Assembly: GCA_029262195.1 (NCBI GenBank)
Contig: JAJCZX010000030.1
Location: 186,001-250,000 of the forward strand
Source of the DNA: Gemmatimonadota bacterium
GTDB taxonomy: Bacteria > Gemmatimonadota > Gemmatimonadetes > Gemmatimonadales > GWC2-71-9
Length of the DNA: 64,000 nucleotides
Direction of reading: 5' to 3'
Shown: piece by piece, positions 53,670 to 63,112 of the stretch
Numbering within the stretch: position 1 is the stretch's first letter
Layout of the letters: the number at the start of each line of letters is the position of its first letter
Position numbers and translations under genes: made by a program
Notes under the pieces: model-generated
Database searches by the model: none
The model's input: the letters and a program-made list of their open reading frames with translations, nothing else
Told to the model about the DNA's origin: nothing

Positions 53670-53743
53670 CCAACACGATGCCGGTGGTTACGAAGATTTC
53701 TGCAACCTATTTAACGCAAGATCCCCGTTTTTTACTTCGCAAA

Positions 53744-56700
53744 CTACCCGTTTCGCCCATGGCACTTTTTGTACTTCTTCCCGCTCCCACACGGGCATGC
53801 ATCATTCCGTCCAACTTTGGGCTGGTTGCTGATCGGTTTCGGACCAGCAGGAGTGGCCCCACTGGGGCCTGAGGTCGTCAGCCGTCGCTGCGGTTGAGGG
53901 GCGCGGCTACCGCCACCAACCATCAGGTCTGCTTCTGACGTCGGCTTCAACGGTTGACCTTTTGGCGCAGCCCGCTGTGCGGGGGGAGGGGGGCCTGCGG
54001 TCACCTGCAATTTGAAGAACCGCTCGGTGACAGTGGATCTCACATCGTTCATTAAATCGACAAACATGTCGAACGCATCCTTCTTATACTCTACAAGAGG
54101 ATCCTTCTGACCCCACGCACGATAGTGGATCGCGTTGCGGAGTTGATCGAGATCATAGAGATGGTCCTTCCATTTGTCATCAAGGACCCTGAGGACAATG
54201 TCCGACAAGATACGTTGGGTGAGATCCGGAGCGTTGGCCTTTCCAGCCAGCTCCTCCCAAACGGCGATCTTGTTTTCAAAAGCCACTCGTCCCGCCGCGA
54301 TAACCGCGTCCGACAGGTTTTCAACGTCCTGAATCTTCGTCGAGTCTTCAAGATCCTCTGCCGTCACCATGAAACGCATTAAAAGCTCGGTTGCGATCAA
54401 CTTTCTATCCCACAACTCAGGCATTTCGGCGCCGGACTCTTCAGCGAATCGACCCAGAGCATCGTCGATCATTTTGAGCACTTCGGCCTTCAATTCTTCG
54501 CCGCCCTCAAGAGCGAAAGACCGCAGCGAATAAACGACCTCACGCTGTTGATTCATCACGTCGTCGTACTCCAGCAACCGTTTCCGTGCCTGAAAGTTTT
54601 GGAGCTCAACCCGTTTTTGCGCGTTTTCAATCGCCTTGGTAATCATCGGGTGGGTGATAACTTCGTCTTCCTCAACACCGGTCTTGTCCATCCAACCCGC
54701 GACTCGATCTGACATAAACAGCCTCATGAGATCATCTTCGAGGGAGATGAAGAAGATCGATTGACCCGGATCACCCTGGCGCCCTGAACGACCCCTCAGC
54801 TGCCGGTCGATCCGGCGAGATTCGTGACGGCCCGTTCCGATTACAACCAATCCGCATGGGGGGTCCTCGTTGCAGCCACGTTTCTTCAATTCGGCCGAAC
54901 TCAAGTCGGGCTCGGCCACGAGCTGGCCGAAAGGGGCTAGCTTGGATTTAATGCCACAAACTTCACACTGCCTGATCCCTTTGCCGAGTTTGATGTCAGT
55001 ACCACGGCCAGCCATGTTGGTGGCGATGGTGACGGCACCGGCTCGCCCCGCATCGGCAACGATCTCGGCTTCCCTCTGGTGGTGTTTGGCATTGAGGACT
55101 TCGTGCTTCACCCCTGCCCTTTTGAGCATCTTGGAAAGTGTTTCCGATGCTTCGACCGAAACGGTTCCGACAAGGATGGGCAGGCCCCGCTCGTGCTGTC
55201 TCTGAACCTCTTCGACAATAGCTTTGAATTTTTCACGCCTCGTTTTGTAGAGAAGGTCGTGTCCATCGTTTCGACGGATCGGGCGGTTGGTCGGGATGAC
55301 CATGACCTCAAGGCCGTAGATCTGAAAAAATTCCGTCTCTTCGGTCTCGGCCGTACCCGTCATGCCCGACAGTTTGTCGTACATGCGGAAGTAGTTCTGG
55401 ATCGTCACGGTGGCAAAAGTCTGAGTTTCGCCTTTGACAACTACCCCTTCTTTCGCTTCAACGGCCTGGTGCAGTCCGTCTGACCATCGTCGACCGGCCA
55501 TGATGCGCCCGGTAAATTCGTCAACGATGAAAACCTGGCTATCCTGCAACACGTATTCCACATCCTTCTCATAAAGGCAGTGCGCCTGCAACAATTTATG
55601 AATGATGTGGAGTTTTTCACTTTTCGAGGCGTACTCGGCCTCCAGGTCAGTCTTCCTTTTTACTTTTTCTTCTGCCGTGAGATCGTCGTCGTGTTCGATC
55701 AACCCGATCTCCTCGGAAATATCCGGTACTACGAACAACGACGGGTCATCGGGACTCATGACCTCAACGCCTTTTTCAGTTAGGTGTACCGAACGGCCCT
55801 TTTCGTCGAGAATATAGAAAAGAGGCTCTTCAACGTCTTTGAACCTCTGGTCCTTACCCGGCAACTTGCGATCGGCCAGGTGATCCAGTTCGACCTTCTG
55901 AACCAATTGTTTGTATTCCGGTTCTTGCATCAGCTTCATCAAGCGCTTGTTCTTGGGCATACCTTTCTGCGCTTGATACAGCTTCACGGCACCCTCATAG
56001 CGGGTCTCTTCGTTGGCAAGAAGTTTCTCAGCCTCAGACATAATGGCGTTGGCGACCTCGGTGCCCTTTCGAACCAACTTCTGTACCTGTCCGTTAAACT
56101 CCCGGTACTTCAGGTCGCCTTCGTTTCCAACCGGCCCCGAAATGATGAGAGGGGTTCTGGCCTCATCAACAAGGATCGAGTCAACCTCATCGATAATAGC
56201 GAAATAGTGGTCCCGCTGAACTCGCTGGTCGAGCGTAAAGACCATGTTGTCACGGAGGTAGTCGAACCCGAATTCGTTGTTAGTTCCGTAGGTAATGTCG
56301 CAGTTATATGCTTCACGTCGCTGTGGACTCGACGGTTCAGTATCGTCCAGACAACCCACGGTGAGGCCCATAAACTTGAGAAGGTGTCCCATCCATTGGG
56401 AATCACGTCGGGCCAGGTAGTTATTGACCGTTACGAGGTGCGCCCCGCGGCCCGCTAGAGCATTGAGGTACAAGGGTAGCGTGGCGACCAGCGTCTTACC
56501 TTCACCGGTAGCCATCTCGGCAATCTTGCCTTGATGCAGAACAAGGCCACCGATAAGCTGCACGTCATAGGGCACCATGTCCCATTCGATTTCGCGCCCG
56601 AGCACCACGGCCTTTGTACCCACCAGCCTGCGGCACGCTTCCCTGACCGTCGCAAACGCTTCCGGAAGAATTTCATTGAGGGCCTTTGCTATACCAACCT

Positions 56701-56986
56701 TCAATTTTTCGTCGAGGTCGTGAACCTCTGAATCCAACGAATCTCGCAGTTCGGGATCGGCGCAAGAATGTTTTTCTTCTTTTTTCTTGTCCCGCTCAGC
56801 ACGTAAATCTCCGACGCGTTCATCAATCAGGCCGCGGAATTTTTCGGTTTGTGCCTGGATCTGCTCATCTGACAAATCAGCCAGGAGCTTTTCGTGCTCG
56901 AGGGCGGAATCAATTAGCGGTTGTATCCGCTTCAGTTCTCTGTCGAAACGCGATCCGACGACCTTTGTAACTAGCGATTTTAACAT
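53744..56986 (-). CDS. secA: Protein translocase ATPase SecA
   Basis: 1080 residues, longer than E. coli SecA (901) with insertions in the preprotein cross-linking region. Motor of Sec export. Walker A MATGEGKTLVATLPLYLNAL, DEVDSILVDEARTPLIISG, helicase domain 2 with TIATNMAGRGTDIKLG and GRSGRQGDPG. The Pro/Ala-rich linker ends in the zinc-binding SEC-C tail NDACPCGSGKKYKKCHG. I chose the ATG at 56986 because AGGAG lies 4-5 nt upstream; it overlaps the nadD stop as TGATG. Confidence 0.97.
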   Translation of the reverse strand: MLKSLVTKVVGSRFDRELKRIQPLIDSALEHEKLLADLSDEQIQAQTEKFRGLIDERVGDLRAERDKKKEEKHSCADPELRDSLDSEVHDLDEKLKVGIAKALNEILPEAFATVREACRRLVGTKAVVLGREIEWDMVPYDVQLIGGLVLHQGKIAEMATGEGKTLVATLPLYLNALAGRGAHLVTVNNYLARRDSQWMGHLLKFMGLTVGCLDDTEPSSPQRREAYNCDITYGTNNEFGFDYLRDNMVFTLDQRVQRDHYFAIIDEVDSILVDEARTPLIISGPVGNEGDLKYREFNGQVQKLVRKGTEVANAIMSEAEKLLANEETRYEGAVKLYQAQKGMPKNKRLMKLMQEPEYKQLVQKVELDHLADRKLPGKDQRFKDVEEPLFYILDEKGRSVHLTEKGVEVMSPDDPSLFVVPDISEEIGLIEHDDDLTAEEKVKRKTDLEAEYASKSEKLHIIHKLLQAHCLYEKDVEYVLQDSQVFIVDEFTGRIMAGRRWSDGLHQAVEAKEGVVVKGETQTFATVTIQNYFRMYDKLSGMTGTAETEETEFFQIYGLEVMVIPTNRPIRRNDGHDLLYKTRREKFKAIVEEVQRQHERGLPILVGTVSVEASETLSKMLKRAGVKHEVLNAKHHQREAEIVADAGRAGAVTIATNMAGRGTDIKLGKGIRQCEVCGIKSKLAPFGQLVAEPDLSSAELKKRGCNEDPPCGLVVIGTGRHESRRIDRQLRGRSGRQGDPGQSIFFISLEDDLMRLFMSDRVAGWMDKTGVEEDEVITHPMITKAIENAQKRVELQNFQARKRLLEYDDVMNQQREVVYSLRSFALEGGEELKAEVLKMIDDALGRFAEESGAEMPELWDRKLIATELLMRFMVTAEDLEDSTKIQDVENLSDAVIAAGRVAFENKIAVWEELAGKANAPDLTQRILSDIVLRVLDDKWKDHLYDLDQLRNAIHYRAWGQKDPLVEYKKDAFDMFVDLMNDVRSTVTERFFKLQVTAGPPPPAQRAAPKGQPLKPTSEADLMVGGGSRAPQPQRRLTTSGPSGATPAGPKPISNQPKVGRNDACPCGSGKKYKKCHGRNG

Positions 56987-57558
56987 CAAACTCCTGTACC
57001 ATAGAGGCGCCGTCCCAGGATGAACTCCTGGACTTCCGGCGCTAGCAAACCTTCGACAGATCCGCCTTTTTCAAGTCGGGTCCGTATTTCAGTGGCAGAG
57101 ACATCAAACGCGGGGACTTCAACTACTCGAAACCGTTCCGATCCGTGCACCTCTTCCCCGGGACGGGTCACCACAATCACTTCGGCCATCTCTTTGAGCA
57201 GTTTGAAATCCTTCCATTCGTTAAAGCTGGTGACCGTATCTGCCCCAACAATTAAAGATAACTTGTCTTCCTGAAACCTGGACCTGATATCGCGAAGTGT
57301 ATCCACCGTGTAGGAAACCCCGCCCCGCTCAAACTCACAGCCGTCGATCCAGATCTTGTCAATATCGGCAAACGCAATTTTAAGCATTGCCAGCCTGTCC
57401 CCGGCAGAGGCGGAATGCCCTTCCGACTTGAACGGATGTTGGGCTGTAGGGACGACCAGAAGCCGATCCAGGCTCAGCTTTTCAAGAACTGCCTCCGCCA
57501 CTCCAACGTGGCCCACGTGGACCGGGTCGAACGAACCCCCGAAAACTCCAGTGTGCAT
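56986..57558 (-). CDS. nadD: Nicotinate-nucleotide adenylyltransferase
   Basis: 190 residues. Converts nicotinate mononucleotide and ATP to deamido-NAD. Nucleotidyltransferase motif GVFGGSFDPVHVGHVGVAE at the N-terminus, VVPTAQHPFKSEGHSASAGDRLAML (partial), LIVGADTVTSFNEWKD (substrate region) and VSATEIRTRLEKG at the end (ISxTxIR-like motif). Directly follows bamD and couples to secA. Confidence 0.95.
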   Translation of the reverse strand: MHTGVFGGSFDPVHVGHVGVAEAVLEKLSLDRLLVVPTAQHPFKSEGHSASAGDRLAMLKIAFADIDKIWIDGCEFERGGVSYTVDTLRDIRSRFQEDKLSLIVGADTVTSFNEWKDFKLLKEMAEVIVVTRPGEEVHGSERFRVVEVPAFDVSATEIRTRLEKGGSVEGLLAPEVQEFILGRRLYGTGV

Positions 57559-57570
57559 TCTTGAGAAACG

Positions 57571-58305
57571 TCAGCCAGTTCCGCAGACGTCGGCCAAACC
57601 GTTGGTGTCGGGATGGAACCTGGTCAAATAGGTACAGGAGTCTCGGCGCTCGTCGGAATAGCCTAACCGGTCGAAGATGGCCACAAGCCGCAACATCGAA
57701 GCCGGCGCGAGCGTAGACTGCGGATAGTTCTGCACGACGTGCCTGTAGTATATGATAGCCGAGTCGAAAGCCTTGATCCGGTAATAATACTCGGCATTCT
57801 TGAAGTCCTTATGGGCGAACTCCTCGGACAACCGTGCGACCTGAGCCCTGGCTGAATCCGCCACGGCTCCCCCGGGGAACCGACTCAACGCCTCAAGGTA
57901 GGTTGACATCGCGTTTTCCCCATACGTTGGGTCCAACTCGGGACGTCTCCAAAGGCTCGCAAGGGCATCCCCGGAACGCAGCAGCGCCTCACCCGCCCTG
58001 GGATGAGCTGGAAAATCGTCCGAAACCCTGCGGAATTGCCTTGACGCCTCAAGGTAGGCTTTCTGTTCAACCTGACACTCGGCGAGCGCCAACCGCACGT
58101 CGGCCACATCGGGGTCCCGCGGCGGCAGCTCAAACAGCACCCGGCGAAGGGCCGGTTCGGCACTTGAGCACATTCCACTAGCCGCAGCTTCAGCTGCAGC
58201 AACCGCAAGCTCTCTGGGTTCCGGATAATTCTCGGCGTGAAATTTCGGACCGCACCCGGCGAGAACAACCAGAAGGGAAACGGCCCCGTTTTTATATGAA
58301 AACAT
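57571..58305 (-). CDS. bamD: Outer-membrane assembly lipoprotein BamD
   Basis: 244 residues. Lipoprotein of the BAM machine that inserts beta-barrels. Lipobox LVVLAGC, then TPR-like helices: YLEASRQFRRVSDDFPAHPRAGEALLRSGDA (partial), TYLEALSRFPGGAVADSARAQVARLSEEFA (partial) and KDFKNAEYYYRIKAFDSAIIYYRHVVQNYPQST (partial), the order and Tyr-rich pattern of BamD/YfiO. Located next to nadD and another TPR lipoprotein. Confidence 0.88.
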   Translation of the reverse strand: MFSYKNGAVSLLVVLAGCGPKFHAENYPEPRELAVAAAEAAASGMCSSAEPALRRVLFELPPRDPDVADVRLALAECQVEQKAYLEASRQFRRVSDDFPAHPRAGEALLRSGDALASLWRRPELDPTYGENAMSTYLEALSRFPGGAVADSARAQVARLSEEFAHKDFKNAEYYYRIKAFDSAIIYYRHVVQNYPQSTLAPASMLRLVAIFDRLGYSDERRDSCTYLTRFHPDTNGLADVCGTG

Positions 58306-58309
58306 TCAG

Positions 58310-59227
58310 TTAAAACTCTTGTTTTTCGTCATCTGTTCCAGCGTCGCCGATGTTATTCAACCGGTCAATCGCCTGCCTATACACCATGTCGGTTGGATCG
58401 GCCACATCCAGCACTCCCAGAAAAGCCTCAAATGCTCCCCTGATGTCTCCCCGGGCAAACAACGCGTCGCCGAGGCCTATGTATGCGGCCACCGCGAATT
58501 CAGATTCCCCACCACCTATTATGGCCCGTTCAAACCAGCCAATGGCCTCCTGTGGATGTCCTTCCAGCAACTGCCTGTTACCGGCTTCCAGAGCACACCG
58601 ACTCAGATCCTCCGCAGCACGGACGGCGATTTCGGCGTTTCGATTCCTTCGGGTCAAACTCTCGAAAACATCCACAGCCTCATCACAGTTACGCGACCGC
58701 ACCATCACTCTCCCGTACTCGTATATCAGGGAATCCCGGGCTGCAGGATCTGCAACGCCCGCGGCTGCGGCCGGAAAAAGCCGGAGGGCTTCATCAACCG
58801 GAGTGGCCGCGGTCACTCCGGCAACCATTTCGCTGGCAAAACGCTGGTACACCCTATCCTCCCGAACTCCAATCAGCGCGGTCAGCGCTATGTTGCTGGC
58901 TTCTCTGTTTCCTTCGGCTATCGCGGAGGCAACAACCCTTTCCAGGCCCTCTGCACCATCAAAGCTGTCATCATCAAGCTCGACCAGGGCGGAGAATTCC
59001 TCAGCCGCGGCCAGTAGATCGCCCGCTCTCAACGCTGCAGCCCCAGCTTTGGCCCTGAGGCCGATGTTCTCTTGGTCCTGGGAGATTTTGAGCCGATACT
59101 CAATCAAGGCCCCTGCATAATCCAACTCCGCGTAGGCCCTGTCACCCAGAATCTCATGATCAGCAGCCGATTGAGAACCGCACCCCACCACCGCTGCCAT
59201 CGAAATCAGGAATACAACTCTACCCAT
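58310..59227 (-). CDS. TPR lipoprotein of unknown function
   Basis: 305 residues. Lipoprotein signal ending in AAVVGCGSQS (Cys16). Helical repeats throughout, e.g. EILGDRAYAELDYAGALIEY (about 25-44), AAALRAGDLLAAAEEFSALV and AAYIGLGDALFARGDIRGAF (about 250). Four nt separate it from bamD and it shares one base with the TPR gene upstream. It may be an accessory of outer-membrane assembly, judged only by context. Confidence 0.78.
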   Translation of the reverse strand: MGRVVFLISMAAVVGCGSQSAADHEILGDRAYAELDYAGALIEYRLKISQDQENIGLRAKAGAAALRAGDLLAAAEEFSALVELDDDSFDGAEGLERVVASAIAEGNREASNIALTALIGVREDRVYQRFASEMVAGVTAATPVDEALRLFPAAAAGVADPAARDSLIYEYGRVMVRSRNCDEAVDVFESLTRRNRNAEIAVRAAEDLSRCALEAGNRQLLEGHPQEAIGWFERAIIGGGESEFAVAAYIGLGDALFARGDIRGAFEAFLGVLDVADPTDMVYRQAIDRLNNIGDAGTDDEKQEF

Positions 59228-59937
59228 TAACCGACCGAGGTTCGTTGGATCATCGCCAGGTATGCGCGAGCGCGAGAATCCTCCGGGTAATCCGATTGGA
59301 GTTTGGCCCAGATGTCGTGAGCTGTAGGCGCGTCACCCGAGACGTAACACGCAAGCCCAAGTGCGGCGCGGCCATCCGGGAAGTCAGGTCGAGCTTCCAC
59401 CACGAGTTCCAGGACCTCACGCGCCTCGAGGGAGCGTCCCGAATCCAGCAGAAGTCGACCCAATCGGTATCGGAGATCGTGAAAATCCGGCCCCAACTCC
59501 AATGCAAGGCGGAATTGCTCGACCGCTTTGCTCAACGCCCCTGCGTCGGCATAGGCCTCACCAAGTTCTGCGTGAAGGTTTGCCAGTTTCGCCGCGCTGT
59601 GGGCTGGAATCCCCTCCCGATCTGCCTGTTTGTTTTCCCGACCTGAAGCGAAAGCGACCTCGGCTTCTTCACTTCGCCCTAGTTCATTGAGCACAATGCC
59701 GCGATGCACATGGGCTTCGATGTAGTGAGGGTTGAGTTGTAGTGCGTGATCGAGTTCCTCAAGGGCTTTTTCCGCACGGCCCGAAAGATGATAGGCGAGG
59801 CCCAGCAAATGGTACGCATCAGCAAAAGCTTTCCCGGACGCGACCAATTCCTCGAGAATGTGCACGCACCCGTAGTAATCCTGTACCGCGAACCGTTCTT
59901 TCGCGCGCTCAACTAATTGCTGGTGTTGTATATCCAT
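59227..59937 (-). CDS. TPR protein of unknown function
   Basis: 236 residues, no signal peptide, six or so TPR units: DAYHLLGLAYHLSGRAEKAL, EELDHALQLNPHYIEAHVHRG, ELGEAYADAGALSKAVEQFRLALELGPDF (partial), and DGRAALGLACYVSGDAPTAH. The start ATG at 59937 overlaps the epimerase coding end by 29 nt. Probably a cytoplasmic adaptor; partners unknown. Confidence 0.8.
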   Translation of the reverse strand: MDIQHQQLVERAKERFAVQDYYGCVHILEELVASGKAFADAYHLLGLAYHLSGRAEKALEELDHALQLNPHYIEAHVHRGIVLNELGRSEEAEVAFASGRENKQADREGIPAHSAAKLANLHAELGEAYADAGALSKAVEQFRLALELGPDFHDLRYRLGRLLLDSGRSLEAREVLELVVEARPDFPDGRAALGLACYVSGDAPTAHDIWAKLQSDYPEDSRARAYLAMIQRTSVG

Positions 59938-60877
59938 AGTGTTTTTTGTACCAATTTATAAAGATAGACAATCCTGTCTCCATTGACACCTTCGGCACCC
60001 ATCCCATTTCTTGCCTAATTCTGGAGGTTTTCGCCCAGGTTCCGTCGGCATCGCCGGGTTTGGGATCTCCGTACCGTATCCTAAGCTCAACTCCAGCACC
60101 TTTCGCCAGGCGTTTCGCAAGACTGCTTAGAGCCATCGGTGCACCAGTCCCAACATTGAATACCCGGTATTTCCGATGGGTGTTCGTCTCGCAATGGGCT
60201 GCGAGGACAATGGCTGCAGCAACATCGCCGACGAACGTGTAATCCCGCTTACTACTGCCATCTCCATAGAATTCCAGGCTTTCGCCGTCAACAAGCAGTC
60301 GCAAGAACTTCGAAGCGGCCTGATCGGGACGCTGACGCGGACCAAACACGCTGAAGAACCTCAAAGCCAGCACCTCCATACCCCCTTCACCTGCAAGTAG
60401 TCGGCAAGCGTTCTCAGCTTCGACCTTGCTACTGGCATATGGGGAAAGTGGACACAACTCGGCATCTTCTCCGGTCGGGCGGTTAGCGTTTCCATAAACC
60501 GACGATGATGATCCGAGAACGAACCTTGGAATCCCCGCCTCAACAGCGTTGCGTCCGAATACCGATGTCCCGGTGGCGTTCAAATTTCGGTACAGGGTCG
60601 GGTCAGAGAAACTCGCCCGCACTCCCGCGCGAGCGGCAAGGTGAACGACAACGTCAAACTCCCGCAATTCAGCACAACCCATCTCTCTAAAGTCGCGTTC
60701 TTCAAATGTGAACCGTGGATTTCGCGCAACCCGTTCGATATTCGCCCGCTTAATCCACGGGGAATAGAATTCATCAAAATTGTCGACTCCGACGACCTCA
60801 TCCCCGCGAGAAACGAGCGCCTCAGAGGTGTGGCTTCCAATGAAACCGGCGGCACCCGTAACCAGGACCCGAGCCAA
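59909..60877 (-). CDS. NAD-dependent epimerase, UDP-glucuronate 4-epimerase-like
   Basis: 322 residues. Rossmann motif VLVTGAAGFIGSHTSEALV, FDEFYSPWIKRANI (a pattern of UDP-GlcA 4-epimerases), VLGSSSSVYGN, catalytic YASSKVEAENACRLL (YxxxK), LRFFSVFGPRQRPDQA and YTFVGDVA. Would interconvert UDP-glucuronate and UDP-galacturonate. Immediately upstream in transcription is the UDP-xylose synthase, one nt away. Confidence 0.85.
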   Translation of the reverse strand: MARVLVTGAAGFIGSHTSEALVSRGDEVVGVDNFDEFYSPWIKRANIERVARNPRFTFEERDFREMGCAELREFDVVVHLAARAGVRASFSDPTLYRNLNATGTSVFGRNAVEAGIPRFVLGSSSSVYGNANRPTGEDAELCPLSPYASSKVEAENACRLLAGEGGMEVLALRFFSVFGPRQRPDQAASKFLRLLVDGESLEFYGDGSSKRDYTFVGDVAAAIVLAAHCETNTHRKYRVFNVGTGAPMALSSLAKRLAKGAGVELRIRYGDPKPGDADGTWAKTSRIRQEMGWVPKVSMETGLSIFINWYKKHYGYTTPAIS

Positions 60878-60878
60878 T

Positions 60879-61811
60879 TCAGGAAATCACTTCTCGAAAA
60901 TACGGAATCGTACGATCCAGCCCCTGATCCAGGTCAATGCGCGGTTCCCATCCGAGGGTTTCGCGGGCTCGGGTAATGTCGGGTCTACGTTGTTTCGGGT
61001 CGTCCACCGGCAAGTTCTCGAAAACCAGTTCCGAGCTGGAGTTGGTTTTCGAAATGACGATCTCTGCGAGCTCGCGGATGGTGAACTCGCCGGGATTTCC
61101 AATGTTTACCGGTTCCGCCCCTCCCTTTTCAAACAGCCGCACAAACCCTTCAATCAGATCGTCGACGTAACAAAACGAACGGGTTTGGCTCCCATCCCCA
61201 TAGATCGTAATCGGATCGTCTTGCAACGCCTGAACGATGAAATTCGAAACAACCCTACCATCTCCCGGACGCATCTGGGGACCGTACGTATTAAAGATTC
61301 GCACGATCCTTGTATCTACTCCGTGGTGACGATGGTACGCCATCGTTATCGACTCAGAGAATCTTTTGGCCTCGTCGTAAACCCCACGGGGGCCAATCGT
61401 GTTGACGTTGCCCCAATACGACTCGGGTTGAGGGTGAACCAACGGATCCCCGTAAATCTCTGAGGTGCTGGCCATGAAGAAACGGGCCCTCTTAGCCATC
61501 GCTAGGCCGAGGCAGTTGTGCGTTCCAAGCGAGCCGACTTTGAGGGTTTGGATGGGCAATTCGAGATAGTCGATCGGACTGGCCGGAGAAGCAAGATGAA
61601 ACACCGCATCGAGGTCGCCATCAATCTCAACTCGGCGACTTACATCGTGCTCTACAAAACAAAATTCTCCTAGCTCGTCCAAGCCCTCAACATTTTTCAG
61701 GTTCCCCGTGGCGAGGTTGTCCATCGCGACCACGGAGTAGCCGTCTTTGAGCAAACGTCTACACAAATGCGACCCGAGGAATCCGGCCCCTCCCGTAACG
61801 AGAGCCCTCAT
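60879..61811 (-). CDS. uxs: UDP-glucuronate decarboxylase (UDP-xylose synthase)
   Basis: 310 residues. Converts UDP-glucuronate to UDP-xylose. Hallmarks: [38 protein letters not shown] with [12 protein letters not shown] (UXS signature), [24 protein letters not shown] (partial), and catalytic [10 protein letters not shown]. Also [20 protein letters not shown]. Its start overlaps the ugd stop by 4 nt, so substrate and product enzymes are coupled. Confidence 0.93.
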   Translation of the reverse strand: MRALVTGGAGFLGSHLCRRLLKDGYSVVAMDNLATGNLKNVEGLDELGEFCFVEHDVSRRVEIDGDLDAVFHLASPASPIDYLELPIQTLKVGSLGTHNCLGLAMAKRARFFMASTSEIYGDPLVHPQPESYWGNVNTIGPRGVYDEAKRFSESITMAYHRHHGVDTRIVRIFNTYGPQMRPGDGRVVSNFIVQALQDDPITIYGDGSQTRSFCYVDDLIEGFVRLFEKGGAEPVNIGNPGEFTIRELAEIVISKTNSSSELVFENLPVDDPKQRRPDITRARETLGWEPRIDLDQGLDRTIPYFREVIS

Positions 61812-63112
61812 GACGAGCGCCCAAACGACAAATACTCGAACCCGTGTTCCGCCATTCGCTCGGGTTTGTAAAGGTTCCTCCCATCAATAATCAGAGAACG
61901 TTTCATCAGGCTTTTCATTCTCTCAAAATCAGGATTTCTGAATTCCTGCCACTCGGTCACAATCACCAGAGCGTCTGCCCCTTCAAGTGCGTCATAGGGG
62001 CTATCAAAATATTCAATCCGATCGCCGAACAGAGCCCTGGCGGTTGCGGTAGCCTGCGGGTCATGCGCACGCACTCCCACTCCGTTATTCAACAGGGCTT
62101 CCACCAAATCAATGGCGGGGCTTTCCCGCATATCGTCGGTTTCCGCTTTGAAGGCCAAACCCCACACACCAACCGTCGACCCTGACAAAGAATCGCCAAG
62201 CGAGCCCGACAACTTAGCGAACAGCTTTTTCTTCTGAATCGCGTTGGCTTTCTCCACTGCACCTAGGACCTTCAATTCAACTCCGTTTTCGTCGGCGGTC
62301 CGAATCAGGGCCTGTACGTCTTTTGGGAAGCATGAGCCACCGTACCCGGGCCCGGGGAAAAGGAAAGACTTCCCTATTCTCGAATCCGAACCCATTCCCT
62401 TCCTCACGGCCCTAACATCCGCACCAACATGCTCGCAGAGTTCAGCAATTTCGTTCATGAAAGAGATACGAGTGGCCAACATGGCGTTGGCAGCGTACTT
62501 GGTGACCTCGGCGGATGGGATGTCCATAAACATTATGGGATTCCCCGTCCGCAAAAATGGCTCATAAAGCTCGGTCAGGACTTTTTTGGCTCGCTCCGAG
62601 TCGACACCTACAACAACTCGATCAGGACGCATGAAATCATCTACGGCGGCGCCCTCCTTCAAGAACTCGGGATTAGAACAGACAAAGAACTCCGAATCGG
62701 TGTGCTCCCCTATCGCCTCCCTCACCAACTCTGCGGTTCCCACCGGCACAGTACTCTTGGTAATGACCACTTTGGGGGTATCCATATGCTTGCCGATGGT
62801 GCGAGCCACCGCAAGAACGTGTTGGAGATCTGCGGATCCGTCTTCGCCAGGGGGGGTTCCAACAGCGATGAATACGACCTCAGAGGCTGTGACCGCCCCG
62901 CCGACATCCGTTGTGAAGACCAGGCGGCCAGCCCTCTGGTTCCTCGAAACCATGGTGTCGAGACCCGGTTCATAAATAGGAATACCGTTATTCTGCAGCC
63001 GGGCAATCTTTTCCTCGTCAACATCGGCACATTGAACATCGTTCCCAGTTTCTGCGAGGCAGGCCCCAGCTACAAGGCCAACATATCCCGTTCCGATCAC
63101 CGCTACTTTCAT
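61808..63112 (-). CDS. ugd: UDP-glucose 6-dehydrogenase
   Basis: 434 residues. Oxidises UDP-glucose to UDP-glucuronate with two NAD+. [21 protein letters not shown] at the N-terminus (partial), [41 protein letters not shown] (partial), the catalytic cysteine in [16 protein letters not shown], and [16 protein letters not shown]. Supplies the substrate for the two genes downstream; overlaps the second dehydrogenase by 4 nt. Confidence 0.95.
   Translation of the reverse strand: MKVAVIGTGYVGLVAGACLAETGNDVQCADVDEEKIARLQNNGIPIYEPGLDTMVSRNQRAGRLVFTTDVGGAVTASEVVFIAVGTPPGEDGSADLQHVLAVARTIGKHMDTPKVVITKSTVPVGTAELVREAIGEHTDSEFFVCSNPEFLKEGAAVDDFMRPDRVVVGVDSERAKKVLTELYEPFLRTGNPIMFMDIPSAEVTKYAANAMLATRISFMNEIAELCEHVGADVRAVRKGMGSDSRIGKSFLFPGPGYGGSCFPKDVQALIRTADENGVELKVLGAVEKANAIQKKKLFAKLSGSLGDSLSGSTVGVWGLAFKAETDDMRESPAIDLVEALLNNGVGVRAHDPQATATARALFGDRIEYFDSPYDALEGADALVIVTEWQEFRNPDFERMKSLMKRSLIIDGRNLYKPERMAEHGFEYLSFGRSS

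Noticed and set aside
55784-56458. 224-codon plus-strand frame
   Set aside because: Antisense to the secA N-terminal half.
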